A stretch of DNA of 64,000 nucleotides. It comes from Streptomyces sp. LUP47B. Lineage in GTDB: Bacteria; Actinomycetota; Actinomycetes; Streptomycetales; Streptomycetaceae. This document shows positions 25,965 to 35,008 of this stretch, piece after piece (positions within the stretch are counted from its first letter, which is position 1; each line of letters starts with the position of its first letter). Where the stretch lies: positions 522,468-586,467 of the forward strand of contig NZ_MJAH01000001.1 in NCBI RefSeq assembly GCF_001746295.1, in the 5' to 3' direction. The position numbers and the translations under genes are program-made. A model generated the notes under the pieces. It ran no database searches. It saw only the letters and a list, made by a program, of their open reading frames with translations, and was not told the DNA's origin.

Positions 25965-27047
25965 GTGGCCGTGGTCATCACCTTGCAGGGCGCGGTTCCG
26001 GCGGACGTGGCCGTCGGTCTCTCACCGCTGGCCGAGCTGATGGCGTGCCTCCACTCGATCGCCGAGCCCGAGCACCACCTCGCCGTACGCCCGTGGCTGG
26101 AACGCGTACGCACCGACCTGTCTCCGGAGGCCCAGAGCCTGATCGCGGTCTACGCGCCCCTGTGGACCAGGCGGCGCTGCCGTCTGCTGATGCCGCTGGA
26201 ACCGCCCCTGGGACAAACACTCGAGCAGGAACTCGACCGGCTGGAGGCGTTGCCGCTGAACGACTTCGTGCTGGGTGTCGCGCCGAGTGTGCACGGCGGT
26301 GTCTTCGACACCCGCCCCCTGCTCACCGACCAGGCGGTCCGCGATGCCTACACGGTCTCCAGCGAACGGCGCTCCTTCAGCCGCGGCGAGCTGGCCCGCA
26401 GCCTGCTCCAGGCCCCCGAGCTGATGCGGGCAGGGCTGCTGGAACTGCTTCGGCGCTGTGCCGCCGAGTTCTTCGACGCCGAATGGGCGCGGGTACAGCA
26501 CCGGCTGGAAAGCGAGTGCACCCGTCTGAGGGCCCGGGTCCAGGCCCTGCCACTCCCCGAGGCGCTGGCCTCGCTCAGCCCGAACGCCGTCGTCCGGCAC
26601 AACCCACCGGCAGTCGTCTACGACAAACTGCAGTCACTCACAGCCGACCTGCGCGGCCGTCGCTGCCTGCTCGTACCGTCCGCGCACTCCCGCCCGCACC
26701 TGATCGTCAAGGACGACCCGCCCTACCCGCTCGTCGTGCACTTCCCCGTCGAAAACACCACGCAGGTGGAACGAGCCACGCTGGCACAGGTACGCCTGAG
26801 ACTGGCGGTCCTGTCCGACCCCGCACGGCTGTCACTGTGCCGCCACTTGGTGAACGAACCCATCACCACATCCGACCTGGCCGTACGCACCGGGATGACC
26901 CTGCCCCAGGTCTCCCGCCACCTCGGACGCCTGCGCGAGGTGGGCCTGCTGACCTCCCGGCGGGACGGCCGACAGATCCACCACCGGCTGGATACGGACC
27001 GCCTCATGCACCTGGGCGTGGACGTGCTGACCTCGATCATCCGGTGA
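25965..27047 (+). CDS. ArsR-type regulator with large N-terminal domain (DUF5937-like)
   Basis: A 360-residue protein. The N-terminal 260 residues resemble the DUF5937-type domain found ahead of ArsR helix-turn-helix domains in actinomycetes. The C-terminal HTH reads VLSDPARLSLCRHLV, then TTSDLAVRTGMTLPQVSRHL and REVGLLTSRRDGRQIHHRLD. No metal-binding Cys cluster is visible in the HTH, so a metal sensor is unlikely. The GTG at 25965 lacks a ribosome-binding site and TACGCT lies about eight bases ahead, so the transcript may be leaderless. A start at 25917 is possible. Being divergent from the importer operon makes it the likely local regulator. Confidence 0.78.
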   Translation: MAVVITLQGAVPADVAVGLSPLAELMACLHSIAEPEHHLAVRPWLERVRTDLSPEAQSLIAVYAPLWTRRRCRLLMPLEPPLGQTLEQELDRLEALPLNDFVLGVAPSVHGGVFDTRPLLTDQAVRDAYTVSSERRSFSRGELARSLLQAPELMRAGLLELLRRCAAEFFDAEWARVQHRLESECTRLRARVQALPLPEALASLSPNAVVRHNPPAVVYDKLQSLTADLRGRRCLLVPSAHSRPHLIVKDDPPYPLVVHFPVENTTQVERATLAQVRLRLAVLSDPARLSLCRHLVNEPITTSDLAVRTGMTLPQVSRHLGRLREVGLLTSRRDGRQIHHRLDTDRLMHLGVDVLTSIIR

Positions 27048-27233
27048 GGCCGGTACCCACGGGGCGCCGTAAGGCTCGCCTCTACCACCACGCAGGAGCA
27101 GAGCCCTCCGAGGCTCCGCGCCTCCAACCCAGGATTCGTGTGGTTCTGCCCCTGACACACCAATGTGCTGCGGACCACGAGCGCGGTCCGCAACACGTTG
27201 GGGTCGGTGGCGGGCCGGCTCACCGGCCGCAGG

Positions 27234-29783
27234 TCACGGGAACTGGGTGATCTTGGACGGGATGGTGTCGGTGCCGGAGGTGGGCGCGCCGGTGTCGTTG
27301 ACGACGTGGGCGTACTGGCCCTTGCCGCCCAGGGAGATCACCTGGATGCTGTGCAGCTTGATGCCGGTCTTGACGGGCACCTGGAAGCCGTGGTGCTGCA
27401 CGATGGAGGGGTCCGAGGTGAAGTTGCAGTAGCTGCCCAGGCCCCAGGCCTCGTGGACGTCGACCGTGTCGGCGACCTTGTAGGCGGCGTAGCCGACGAT
27501 GCCGTCGTGGGTGATGGCGGCGGCGTTGGGGGCGTCGTAGGCCTTCTCGTTCTGGAAGAAGATCGTGCGGCCCCGTTCGCCGTTCCACAGCACGTCGTAT
27601 TTGTTGAAGTGCTCGACGAACAGGCCGGTGGTCAGGACGTCGTCGCCGTTCACCACCAGACCGTAGTCGGCCCGGTTGGTCTCCCAGCCGACGCCCTGGC
27701 CGTGGTCGGCGCGCCAGATCCAGGTGTGGTCGATGACGACGTCGTCGCTGTTGACCACTACGGAGTCGGTCGCGAGGCCGGGGCCCGCGCCGCCGATGCG
27801 GATGAACACGTCCTGCATGGTGGTCGGGTTCGCGGAATGGTCCGCGCCCGCGCCGGCGGGGCCGATCTGGAGCAGGGTGTCGGAGCGGGTCGCGCCGGCG
27901 TCGATGAGGAATCCGGCGAGCCGGACGCCGTCGACGTCCGCGACGTGCACGGCGTCGATGCCGCCGTCGGGGACGAGCGTGGCCAGGCCCAGCCCGAGCA
28001 CCACGGTGTCGGACCGGGTGACGTTGATCGTCTGGTCGAGGTGGTAGACGCCGGGGGTGAAGAGCAGGTTGAGGCCCTGGGCCAGTGCGGTGTTGATGGT
28101 GGCGGCGGTCACGCCGGGCTTGACGACGTAGAACTGGCTGAGCGGGAGCGAGGTCCCGGCGTTGGCGGGCCAGGACACACCGCGGGCGTTGGTGCGCTTG
28201 GCGGGGACGAAGACCTTGTAGTCGTTGCCGTCGAGGTAGAGGAACGGCTTCTCGCGGGAGACGGGAGTGGTGTCCAGCGTGGTGTACGGGCCGGTGTCGA
28301 AGTTGGTCGCGGGGGCGCCCTGGACCCCGGTGAACGTCATGTTCCACACGCCGTTGGTCCAGCCGCCGACGGAGCTGTCGCGGGTGTACCACTGCTGCTG
28401 CGAGTACGGGCCGACGGTGCCGTCGATCTTGGAGTCGGCGATGTATCCCCCGGAGGCCCAGCCGTAGCCGTTGGGTGCCAGGTTGAGGCCGCCCTTGACG
28501 TGGATGCGGCGGAAGGGTGCCGCCTGGGCGACGGCCCAGCGGTCGGTGCCGTTGGACGGAGTGATGGCGAGGTTCTCCGCCGAGCGCCAGAAGTTCTGCG
28601 TGGCGTTGCCGTTGAACCAGCCCGCGTCCACGGTGATGTCACCGTTGATCTGGGTGTCGTCGGGGTTCATTCCGAGACCTGAGATCGAGGTGTAGAAGCC
28701 GAGTTGGGCGTTGATGCCGTTGTAGGTGCCCGGCTTGAGCAGGAACTGGTAGCGCTCAGAGCCGAACTGTGCGGACTCCTGCTGGGAGAAGACCTGGTCG
28801 AACTTCTGCTGGAGGTTGGGGGTGGAGGGGTCGACGACGATCACGTTCGGGCCGAGGTCGCCGCCGCCTTGGACCGGGCCTGAGGTGCCGCCGGAGGTGG
28901 TGTGGACGGCGACTTCCCAGAGCGAGTAGCCGTAGGCCGTTCCGCGGGCGGTTCCGAGAATGCGGACGTAGCGGCCCGTGCCGCTCACCTCGTAGAAGGC
29001 GCGGCCTCCGGTGGCGCCGGTGACGGTCTTGAGGGTGTTCCAGTTCTGGCCGTCAGCGGAGGCCTGAAGCTGGAAGTCTTTGCCGTAGGCGGCTTCCCAG
29101 TTCAGGTCGATCTTGCAGATGTCCTGGGAGGAGCCCAGGTCGACGCGGAGCCACTGCGGGTCCGCGGCCTGGCTGGACCAACGGGTGGAATCGTTGCCGT
29201 CGACTGCGGCGGACGCGGGGGTGCCGGCGTTCTCCGTCGAGGATGCTGAAGCGGTCTTTCCCTCCGCCGAGTTGGCGGCCGAGCAGCTGCCGGGCTGGGT
29301 TGTGCCGGGGGTCCCGAAGACCTGGAACTCCCAGAGCGAGTACCCCCACGGGGTGGCCCGGTGGATGCCCTGCATACGGACGTAGCGGCCCTGGCCCGAG
29401 ACGGTGAGGGTGTCGGTGCCGCCGTCCCCTGCGGTAACGGTTTGAAGATCGGTCCAGGAGCCGCCGTCCGGCGAGACCTGGATCTTGTAGTCCGCGGCGT
29501 AGGCCGCCTCCCAGTCGAGGACGACCTGGCTGATCGAGGCCGTGGTCCCGAGGTCGACCTGGAGCCACTGGTCGTCGGCCGCGGCCGAGGACCAGCGGGT
29601 GCCCGTGTCCCCGTCGACGGCCGCGGCGGCGGGCGTCCCTGCGTTCTCCGTCGAGGACGAGGCGGCCGTCCTGCCCTGGGACAGATTGGCGTCGGCCGCG
29701 AGGGCCGACGGTGGTGCGACGACAGGAAGGGCGATCAGCGCCACCGTACTGGCGAGCGCGACGCCGAGAGATCTGAGGCCCAT
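27234..29783 (-). CDS. secreted discoidin / right-handed beta-helix protein, putative polysaccharide-active enzyme
   Basis: An 849-residue exported protein. A signal peptide (residues 1-30, cleaved near ALAA) is followed by two F5/8-type C (discoidin, CBM32-like) domains at about 30-160 and 170-300, both with the STENAGTPA.AAVDG and TRWSS signatures. A large beta-helix-like region runs from about residue 315 to the end (GTYNGINAQLG, TPGVYHLDQTINVTRSDTVV, DDVVIDHTWIW). Carbohydrate-binding modules plus a beta-helix suggest glycan binding and cleavage, but I could not assign a glycoside hydrolase or lyase family. The ATG at 29783 has AGAGGA seven bases ahead. The gene stands alone, with an inverted repeat in its promoter region. 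Confidence 0.8.
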   Translation of the reverse strand: MGLRSLGVALASTVALIALPVVAPPSALAADANLSQGRTAASSSTENAGTPAAAAVDGDTGTRWSSAAADDQWLQVDLGTTASISQVVLDWEAAYAADYKIQVSPDGGSWTDLQTVTAGDGGTDTLTVSGQGRYVRMQGIHRATPWGYSLWEFQVFGTPGTTQPGSCSAANSAEGKTASASSTENAGTPASAAVDGNDSTRWSSQAADPQWLRVDLGSSQDICKIDLNWEAAYGKDFQLQASADGQNWNTLKTVTGATGGRAFYEVSGTGRYVRILGTARGTAYGYSLWEVAVHTTSGGTSGPVQGGGDLGPNVIVVDPSTPNLQQKFDQVFSQQESAQFGSERYQFLLKPGTYNGINAQLGFYTSISGLGMNPDDTQINGDITVDAGWFNGNATQNFWRSAENLAITPSNGTDRWAVAQAAPFRRIHVKGGLNLAPNGYGWASGGYIADSKIDGTVGPYSQQQWYTRDSSVGGWTNGVWNMTFTGVQGAPATNFDTGPYTTLDTTPVSREKPFLYLDGNDYKVFVPAKRTNARGVSWPANAGTSLPLSQFYVVKPGVTAATINTALAQGLNLLFTPGVYHLDQTINVTRSDTVVLGLGLATLVPDGGIDAVHVADVDGVRLAGFLIDAGATRSDTLLQIGPAGAGADHSANPTTMQDVFIRIGGAGPGLATDSVVVNSDDVVIDHTWIWRADHGQGVGWETNRADYGLVVNGDDVLTTGLFVEHFNKYDVLWNGERGRTIFFQNEKAYDAPNAAAITHDGIVGYAAYKVADTVDVHEAWGLGSYCNFTSDPSIVQHHGFQVPVKTGIKLHSIQVISLGGKGQYAHVVNDTGAPTSGTDTIPSKITQFP

Positions 29784-29870
29784 GCCATGTTCCTCTGGGG
29801 GTGGGTGAAGGATGGTCACGAAAGGCCGTGCTGTGCCGGTCGTGCGGTGCGTGGGGGTTATACAACAGGC

Positions 29871-29895
29871 AACTAAGCTGACTCACGGCTTAGTT
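29871..29895. promoter_or_regulatory. inverted repeat, probable operator of the discoidin gene
   Basis: AACTAAGC and GCTTAGTT form a perfect 8-base inverted repeat separated by nine bases, about 90 bases ahead of the discoidin/beta-helix gene start. The AT-rich tract TTTAAATATTGA follows closely. Symmetry, spacing and position fit a dimeric repressor site controlling a carbohydrate-utilisation gene. Confidence 0.5.
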
Positions 29896-30220
29896 CATGC
29901 CTTGATTTAAATATTGACCTCAGCGGTTCGGCAAGCCCTCGGACAACAGAATCCCTGCAACTTGTGCACACCGCAGACCGGTTGACCCGCCGGCAGCCTT
30001 CAGGGAGTGACGCCAAACGGCAGCCACCCTGCCCCTCTTGCTGGCGGCCCCCCACCGCTGCGGCGGCGCCCGATCCGTTGAATCATCCGTAGCTGCCGGC
30101 TGACCCTCGGCAGCCCCCTCAGCTCGCCCCTTCCGCGCCCCGGAAGCCACGCCTCCATTCGGGCCAGGAAATGTCACGAAAGGACACTTCGCTACAAGAC
30201 GCCCGCCCTCACCGCAGTCG
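29896..30220. other. 325-base gap, probable promoter region
   Basis: No gene is supported between the discoidin operator and the SpoIIE-type gene. An AT-rich patch at about 29902-29922 is unusual for this GC-rich window and may be part of the leftward promoter. Nothing else stands out. Confidence 0.35.
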
Positions 30221-32185
30221 ATGCTGAAATGTGCCATGGAACCAGGCAGGCGCCCCCCGCACCCCAGCATGATCCCTATGGCTGAGGAGCCGTTTCGCGC
30301 ACTGCTGGAGGCGGCCCCCGACGCGATGGTCATCGTCGACGACACCGGCATCATCCGCCTGGTCAACGCCCAGACCGAAGCCCTCTTCGGGTACCCCCGC
30401 AACGAACTGCTCGGCCGTCCCATCGAGATGCTTGTCCCCCAGCGCTTCCGCGCTCAGCACCCCGGTCACCGTCTGAGCTACTCCGCCAACCAGCAGGTCC
30501 GCCCCATGGGCGCCAACCTGGACCTGTACGGACTGCGCCGGGACGGAGCCGAGTTCCCGGTCGAGATCAGTATCAGCCCGCTGCAGACCCCCGACGGACT
30601 GCTGATCTCCGCCGCCGTACGTGACGTCAGCGAACGCAAGGCCGCCGAAGCCCGCTTCCGCGCCCTGCTGGAAGCCGCCCCTGACGCCATCGTCATCGTC
30701 GACGACACCGGCACCATCCAGCTGGTCAACGCCCAGACCGAAGCCCTCTTCGGCTACCGGCGCGAAGAACTCCTGGGAAAGCCCGTGGAAATCCTGGTCC
30801 CCCAACGCTTCCACCATCACCACCCCACCCACCGCCACGGCTACGTCGACAACCGCCGTGTGCGTCCCATGGGCGCGGGATTGGAGCTGTACGGACTACG
30901 CCGGAACGGGGCCGAGTTCCCGGTCGAGATCAGCCTCAGCCCGCTCGAGACCCCGGACGGCACACTGGTCTCCGCCGCCATCCGCGACGTCAGCGAACGC
31001 AAGAAGGCCGAGACCCAGCTCGCCGAACTCTACGAACAGCAGCGCCATGTCGCCCTGACCCTGCAGCGCAGCCTGATGGGCTCACCTGCCCCCCTGCCCG
31101 GCATGGACACCTCCAGCCGCTACTTCCCCGCCCGCCAGGGACCCGGCGTGGGCGGGGACTGGTTCGACCTGATCGCCCTGGGCGGCGGCCGCATGGGCGT
31201 CCTGATAGGCGATGTCATGGGCCGCGGCCTGGAGGCCGCCGCCGTCATGGGACAGCTGCGCTCGGCCTCTCACGCCCTGGCCAAGACCGGCATGCCGCCC
31301 TGGCAGCTGATGCGGGCCCTGGACGCGGTCGTCAGCGAACTTCCCGACCAGCTCGTCACCTGCTGCTACCTGGTCCTGGACCCCGACGAGAGCGCCCTGA
31401 CGGTGTGCTCGGCCGGGCATCTGCCGGTGCTGGTGGTCGATACCACCGGACAGGTCCGCAGGCTCCCGGTCGATGTCAGTGTGCCGCTGGGCGTCGGCGA
31501 CGTGCCCCACCAGGAGACCCGGCTCACCGTGCCGCCGGCCTCGGTACTGGCCCTCTACACCGACGGCCTGGTGGAAACCCCCACCAGCGACATCGAGTTG
31601 CAGATCGACGCCCTTGCCATCGCCCTGGAGAAAGCCGTCGCCGACACCGCCTGCCTGGAACAGGCCGCCAACTCCGTCCTCACCGCCCTGCTGCCCGACC
31701 CCCAGGACTACAGCGACGACGTGACCCTGCTCCTGGCCCGCATCCCGCCCGCTCCCGTGACCGCCGTGTCCGCGCTCCTTCCCGCACAGCCCATCAGCGT
31801 GCGGGAAGGCCGCCAATTCCTGCGCCGCACGCTGCAGGACTGGCACTGCGAGGCTCTCACCGACACGGCGTGCCTGCTGGCCTCCGAGCTGCTGTCCAAC
31901 TCGGTGCGCCACGCCTGCGACCCGCTGCGGCTGCGCCTGCGCCGGACCCGGGACGAACTCCACATCGAAGTCTGCGACGGCAGCCCGGTCCTGCCCCGCG
32001 CCAGAACCGCAGCCCCCGACGAGGAGTCGGGCCGCGGACTGGCCCTTCTCGACCAACTGGCCTCCACCTGGGGCACCCTGCTCGCCGAGGAAGGCAAAAC
32101 CGTGTGGTTCTCCCTCCCCCTGCCCGGCTCTCCGCACCGCCAGGGCGAGAACACGCCGGAAGACGCGAGCGGCCATCCGGAGTAA
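30221..32185 (+). CDS. PAS-PAS-SpoIIE phosphatase-anti-sigma-type ATPase protein
   Basis: A protein of about 654 residues. Two nearly identical PAS domains (about residues 23-140 and 145-262) share the segments FRALLEAAPDA and VNAQTEALFGY. A PP2C/SpoIIE phosphatase domain (about 280-500) has VGGDWFDLI, GDVMGRGLEAAAVM and ALYTDGLVE. A C-terminal RsbW/SpoIIAB-like ATPase domain has ASELLSNSVRHA (N box) and ESGRGLALLDQ (G box). It should dephosphorylate an anti-anti-sigma factor in response to a PAS signal, with the ATPase able to phosphorylate or sequester. ATGs at 30221, 30236 and 30278 are all possible starts; none has a clear ribosome-binding site. No partner genes are adjacent. Confidence 0.9.
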   Translation: MLKCAMEPGRRPPHPSMIPMAEEPFRALLEAAPDAMVIVDDTGIIRLVNAQTEALFGYPRNELLGRPIEMLVPQRFRAQHPGHRLSYSANQQVRPMGANLDLYGLRRDGAEFPVEISISPLQTPDGLLISAAVRDVSERKAAEARFRALLEAAPDAIVIVDDTGTIQLVNAQTEALFGYRREELLGKPVEILVPQRFHHHHPTHRHGYVDNRRVRPMGAGLELYGLRRNGAEFPVEISLSPLETPDGTLVSAAIRDVSERKKAETQLAELYEQQRHVALTLQRSLMGSPAPLPGMDTSSRYFPARQGPGVGGDWFDLIALGGGRMGVLIGDVMGRGLEAAAVMGQLRSASHALAKTGMPPWQLMRALDAVVSELPDQLVTCCYLVLDPDESALTVCSAGHLPVLVVDTTGQVRRLPVDVSVPLGVGDVPHQETRLTVPPASVLALYTDGLVETPTSDIELQIDALAIALEKAVADTACLEQAANSVLTALLPDPQDYSDDVTLLLARIPPAPVTAVSALLPAQPISVREGRQFLRRTLQDWHCEALTDTACLLASELLSNSVRHACDPLRLRLRRTRDELHIEVCDGSPVLPRARTAAPDEESGRGLALLDQLASTWGTLLAEEGKTVWFSLPLPGSPHRQGENTPEDASGHPE

Positions 32186-32250
32186 CCGCCCCTGACCCAG
32201 GCTGCTCCCCCTCCCGAGCGGAGGTTCACCGGGGGGAGGGTTCGCGGCGT

Positions 32251-33330
32251 TCAGCTCAGGGACCGGTAGAAGTCCAGGTGCCGCCGCGCAGCCCGGGACC
32301 AGGTGTGGCGGACGGCCAGTTCCCGGCCGGCGGTCCGCAGGACCGGGTCGTGGTGGGCAAGGGCCTGGCCGAGCTGGTCGGCCAGATCCTCCGGGGTGGC
32401 GGCGAAGCGGGCCGCGGGGCCGAAGACCTCGCGCAGGACGGGGAGATCGCGTACCACCAGCGGGACTCCGGCGGCCAGCGCCTCCATCGCGGCCAGGCCG
32501 AAGCCCTCCTTGAGGGAGGGGAAGGCGAAGGCGTCGGCGGCCGCGACGAGCGCCGGGAGTTCGTCGTCGGGGACCGGTCCGAGGACGACCGGGTCGATGC
32601 CGAGTTCGGCGGCCCGCATCTCCCAATGGGCGCGGTAGTCGCGATAGTCGAAGAGGGTTTCCCCGCCGGCGATCACCAGCCGCACGTCCGGGTGCTTGGC
32701 GTGCAGGAGGGCGTACGCCTCTATGAGGTCCAGTGATCCCTTGCGGGGTTCGATGCCGCCGACGGTGAGGACGTACCGGCCCAGCTGAGAGCGCCAGGCG
32801 TCGCGGGCCTCCGGTTCGGTCCGTGCGAAGCGCTCGTACGCCACGCCGTTGGGGATCACCTCCGCCTTGATGCCCCATCCTTCGGTGAGTTCGTCCGCCA
32901 CGGACTGCGAGACGCACAGGTGCGCGTACGGCTCGACGATGGCCCGTTCGTGGCAGGCGGCCAGTTCGGGGGTGGTGAAGTGGTCGATGTGGTGGACGGT
33001 GCGGACGCAGCGGCCGTCCACGGCGTTGGCGCTGATGCAGTCCTGGGCGTGGACGACGTCGTACGGGGACGGATCGAAGGCCGCGCGCAGGGTCGCGATG
33101 GAGCGCAGGATGCGTTCCCCGACCGTCTCGCGTTCGGGTCCGTCGGGGAAGGGCACGATCCGCAGCCGTACGGCCGGGTCCACGGGCCGGAAGAAGCCGT
33201 CGTCGCCGCCGCGGCCCAGAGACCACACCGTCACATCCTCGCCGGTCGCCGCGAGGGCCTCGGCGAGGGCGAGGGTGTGAACGACACCTCCGCGCGGTTT
33301 GGTGGAGTAGCTGAGCAGGGCGATCTTCAC
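32251..33330 (-). CDS. glycosyltransferase of the MSMEG_0565 type (GT4)
   Basis: A 359-residue GT-B glycosyltransferase. The N-terminal MKIALLSYSTKPRGGVVHT, the donor-site VLTVGGIEPRKGS and the C-terminal EGFGLAAMEALAAGVP are as in GT4 enzymes. This subfamily is known for co-occurring with Nit1C-type nitrilase clusters in actinobacteria. Its GTG start overlaps the upstream nitrilase-like gene by four bases (GTGA), so it is the last cistron of that operon. No acceptor is known; a glycosylated cluster product is a reasonable inference. Confidence 0.88.
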   Translation of the reverse strand: MKIALLSYSTKPRGGVVHTLALAEALAATGEDVTVWSLGRGGDDGFFRPVDPAVRLRIVPFPDGPERETVGERILRSIATLRAAFDPSPYDVVHAQDCISANAVDGRCVRTVHHIDHFTTPELAACHERAIVEPYAHLCVSQSVADELTEGWGIKAEVIPNGVAYERFARTEPEARDAWRSQLGRYVLTVGGIEPRKGSLDLIEAYALLHAKHPDVRLVIAGGETLFDYRDYRAHWEMRAAELGIDPVVLGPVPDDELPALVAAADAFAFPSLKEGFGLAAMEALAAGVPLVVRDLPVLREVFGPAARFAATPEDLADQLGQALAHHDPVLRTAGRELAVRHTWSRAARRHLDFYRSLS

Positions 33331-34163
33331 GAGGTGGTCTCCCGGTAGGCGGCGGGGCGGCGTTCGTCGAGGTGCCGCAGCACCCGCCGGGCGCGGTCGA
33401 TCTCGACGGCCACGTCGACCTCGGCGATCGCGAGTCCGGCCTTGGCCCAGGTGCGGGCAAGGATGTCGCCGCCGGGTCCGACGACCTTGGACTGGCCGAG
33501 GAAGCGCATGCCGCCCATGGTTCCGGTCTGGTTGGAGGAGGCGAGGACCACCTGGTTCTCGGCGGCGCGGGCCTGGTCGTACAGGTCGAAGAGCTTGGCC
33601 TGGCGGTCCTGGGCCATCCGCGGGGCCCGGTTGGTGATGCTGGTGGGCCAGGCGGAGAGGCAGGCGAGGACCTGGGCGCCGTCCAGGGCCAGGGAGCGGG
33701 CGGACTCGGGGAAGGTCTTGTCGTAGTCGATGAGCATGCCGATCCGGCCGACGGGGGTGTCGAAGGCGTCGAAGCGGTCGCCGGGTGCGTAGGCGGCGAC
33801 CTCACCGGCCGGGAGGTGGACCTTGCGGTGGCGGCCCAGGACGCCGTCGCCGCTGACGCACACCGCGGAGTTGTAGCGTTCGTCGCCGCCGTCCTCGCAG
33901 TAGCCGAGGCACACGACCATGTCGGCGGCGAGGCGGGCGACTTGGAGGATCAGCGGGTCGTCCGGTTTGAGGGCGGGGGGCAGGGCCTGCGGGTCGGGGT
34001 GGCGCAGGTCGGCGAGGTAGCCGCCGAGCGCGGCGTCGGGCAGGACCAGCAGACCCGCGCCCGACGAGCGGGCGTCGTCGATGAGTTTCGCGATGCGGGC
34101 GAGGTCGAACTCCAGGTCGCGGCCGAAGTGGGCGGCGGCGGCCGCGATCCGGACAGTGCTCAT
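33327..34163 (-). CDS. nitrilase-fold protein lacking catalytic Cys and Glu (pseudoenzyme candidate)
   Basis: A 278-residue carbon-nitrogen hydrolase homologue, clearly a tandem paralogue of the gene just upstream. The Glu-Lys-Cys triad is altered. The general-base Glu is Asp (VLPDAALGGY against ALPEACLGGY in the paralogue). The Lys is kept (HRKVHLP). The nucleophilic Cys is Asp (GMLIDYDKTFPES against GMMICYDKAFPES). A nitrilase without the Cys cannot form the thioimidate intermediate. The rest of the fold is well preserved, and the gene is coupled on both sides by four-base overlaps, so it is not decaying. It may be a structural or regulatory partner of the active paralogue in a hetero-oligomer. 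Confidence 0.9.
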   Translation of the reverse strand: MSTVRIAAAAAHFGRDLEFDLARIAKLIDDARSSGAGLLVLPDAALGGYLADLRHPDPQALPPALKPDDPLILQVARLAADMVVCLGYCEDGGDERYNSAVCVSGDGVLGRHRKVHLPAGEVAAYAPGDRFDAFDTPVGRIGMLIDYDKTFPESARSLALDGAQVLACLSAWPTSITNRAPRMAQDRQAKLFDLYDQARAAENQVVLASSNQTGTMGGMRFLGQSKVVGPGGDILARTWAKAGLAIAEVDVAVEIDRARRVLRHLDERRPAAYRETTS

Positions 34164-35008
34164 GCGGTGACTGCTCCTGCGTACGTGTAGGTTTCGGGTC
34201 GCCGGTCGCGTAGGTGACCCATCGAGCGGCGGGCGGTCTCCAGGGCCTGGGCGACGTCGAGTTCGGCGATCGCCAGGCCGGCCTCGACGCCCGTGTCGGC
34301 GAGGATCTCACCGCCGGGGTCGACGATCTTGGCGCTGCCGACGAAGCGTAGCGACCCGAAGGTACCCGCCTGGTTGGCGGAGATCCACACGATCTGGTTC
34401 TCCAGGGCGCGGGCCCGGTCGAAGAGGTCGAAGCGGCGCTTCCAGCGGTCGTTGACCAGATCGGTCGCGGCGTTGGTCCGTGCGCCCGGCCAGGCCGAGA
34501 CGACCACGCCGATCTCGGCGCCGTCGAGGGCCAGGGCGCGGGCCGACTCCGGGAACGCCTTGTCGTAGCAGATCATCATGCCGATCCGGCCGACCGGGGT
34601 GTCGAAGGCGTGGAAGCGGTCCCCGGAGGCGTAGCTGGCGTCCTCGCTGAGCGGCTGGTGGACCTTGCGGTGGTTGCCGAGCACACCGTCACCGTTGACG
34701 CAGACGACGCTGTTGTAGCGGGCGTCGCCGTCGGCCTCGCAGTAGCCCGCGACCACGGTCATCTCACGGGCCAGGAGGGCCAGTCGGCGGATCTCGGGAC
34801 CGTCGAGGGCGAGCGCGGGCGGGCCCTGGTCCAGTTCACTGTCGTCGTCGAGGCTGAGCAGGTAGCCGCCGAGGCAGGCCTCGGGCAGGGCGAGGAGCTG
34901 TACCTCCTGTTCGCGGGCTTCCTTGATCAACCGCTCGGCGATCGCGAAGTCCTCCTCGAGGTCGCGGCCGAACTCTGCGGCGACGGCGGCCATACGCAGG
35001 GCGGTCAT
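34160..35008 (-). CDS. nitC: nitrilase (NitC-like, Nit1C cluster)
   Basis: A 282-residue carbon-nitrogen hydrolase with an intact triad: Glu in LLALPEACLGGY, Lys in HRKVHQP and Cys in GMMICYDKAFPE. In Nit1C-type clusters this enzyme is the nitrilase required for growth on cyanide as nitrogen source in other bacteria; its natural nitrile is not established. The ATG at 35008 overlaps the GNAT-AIR gene by four bases (ATGA), and its own end overlaps the pseudoenzyme paralogue the same way. The open frame continues to 35722 but that extension is antisense-like and Arg-rich. Confidence 0.9.
   Translation of the reverse strand: MTALRMAAVAAEFGRDLEEDFAIAERLIKEAREQEVQLLALPEACLGGYLLSLDDDSELDQGPPALALDGPEIRRLALLAREMTVVAGYCEADGDARYNSVVCVNGDGVLGNHRKVHQPLSEDASYASGDRFHAFDTPVGRIGMMICYDKAFPESARALALDGAEIGVVVSAWPGARTNAATDLVNDRWKRRFDLFDRARALENQIVWISANQAGTFGSLRFVGSAKIVDPGGEILADTGVEAGLAIAELDVAQALETARRSMGHLRDRRPETYTYAGAVTA

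Noticed and set aside
25733..27250. A 505-codon plus-strand frame overlapping the ArsR-type regulator
   Set aside because: Pro/Arg/Ala-rich translation without domains; the regulator frame has a clear helix-turn-helix.
32201..32240. CTCCCCC/GGGGGAG hairpin between the convergent SpoIIE-type and glycosyltransferase genes
   Set aside because: Seven pairs of homopolymer-like sequence in a GC-rich region could arise by chance; not called as a terminator.
31082..33805. A 907-codon minus-strand open frame
   Set aside because: Antisense to the SpoIIE-type gene and out of frame with the glycosyltransferase and nitrilase-like genes; composition dominated by Pro, Arg, Ser and Gly with no motif.
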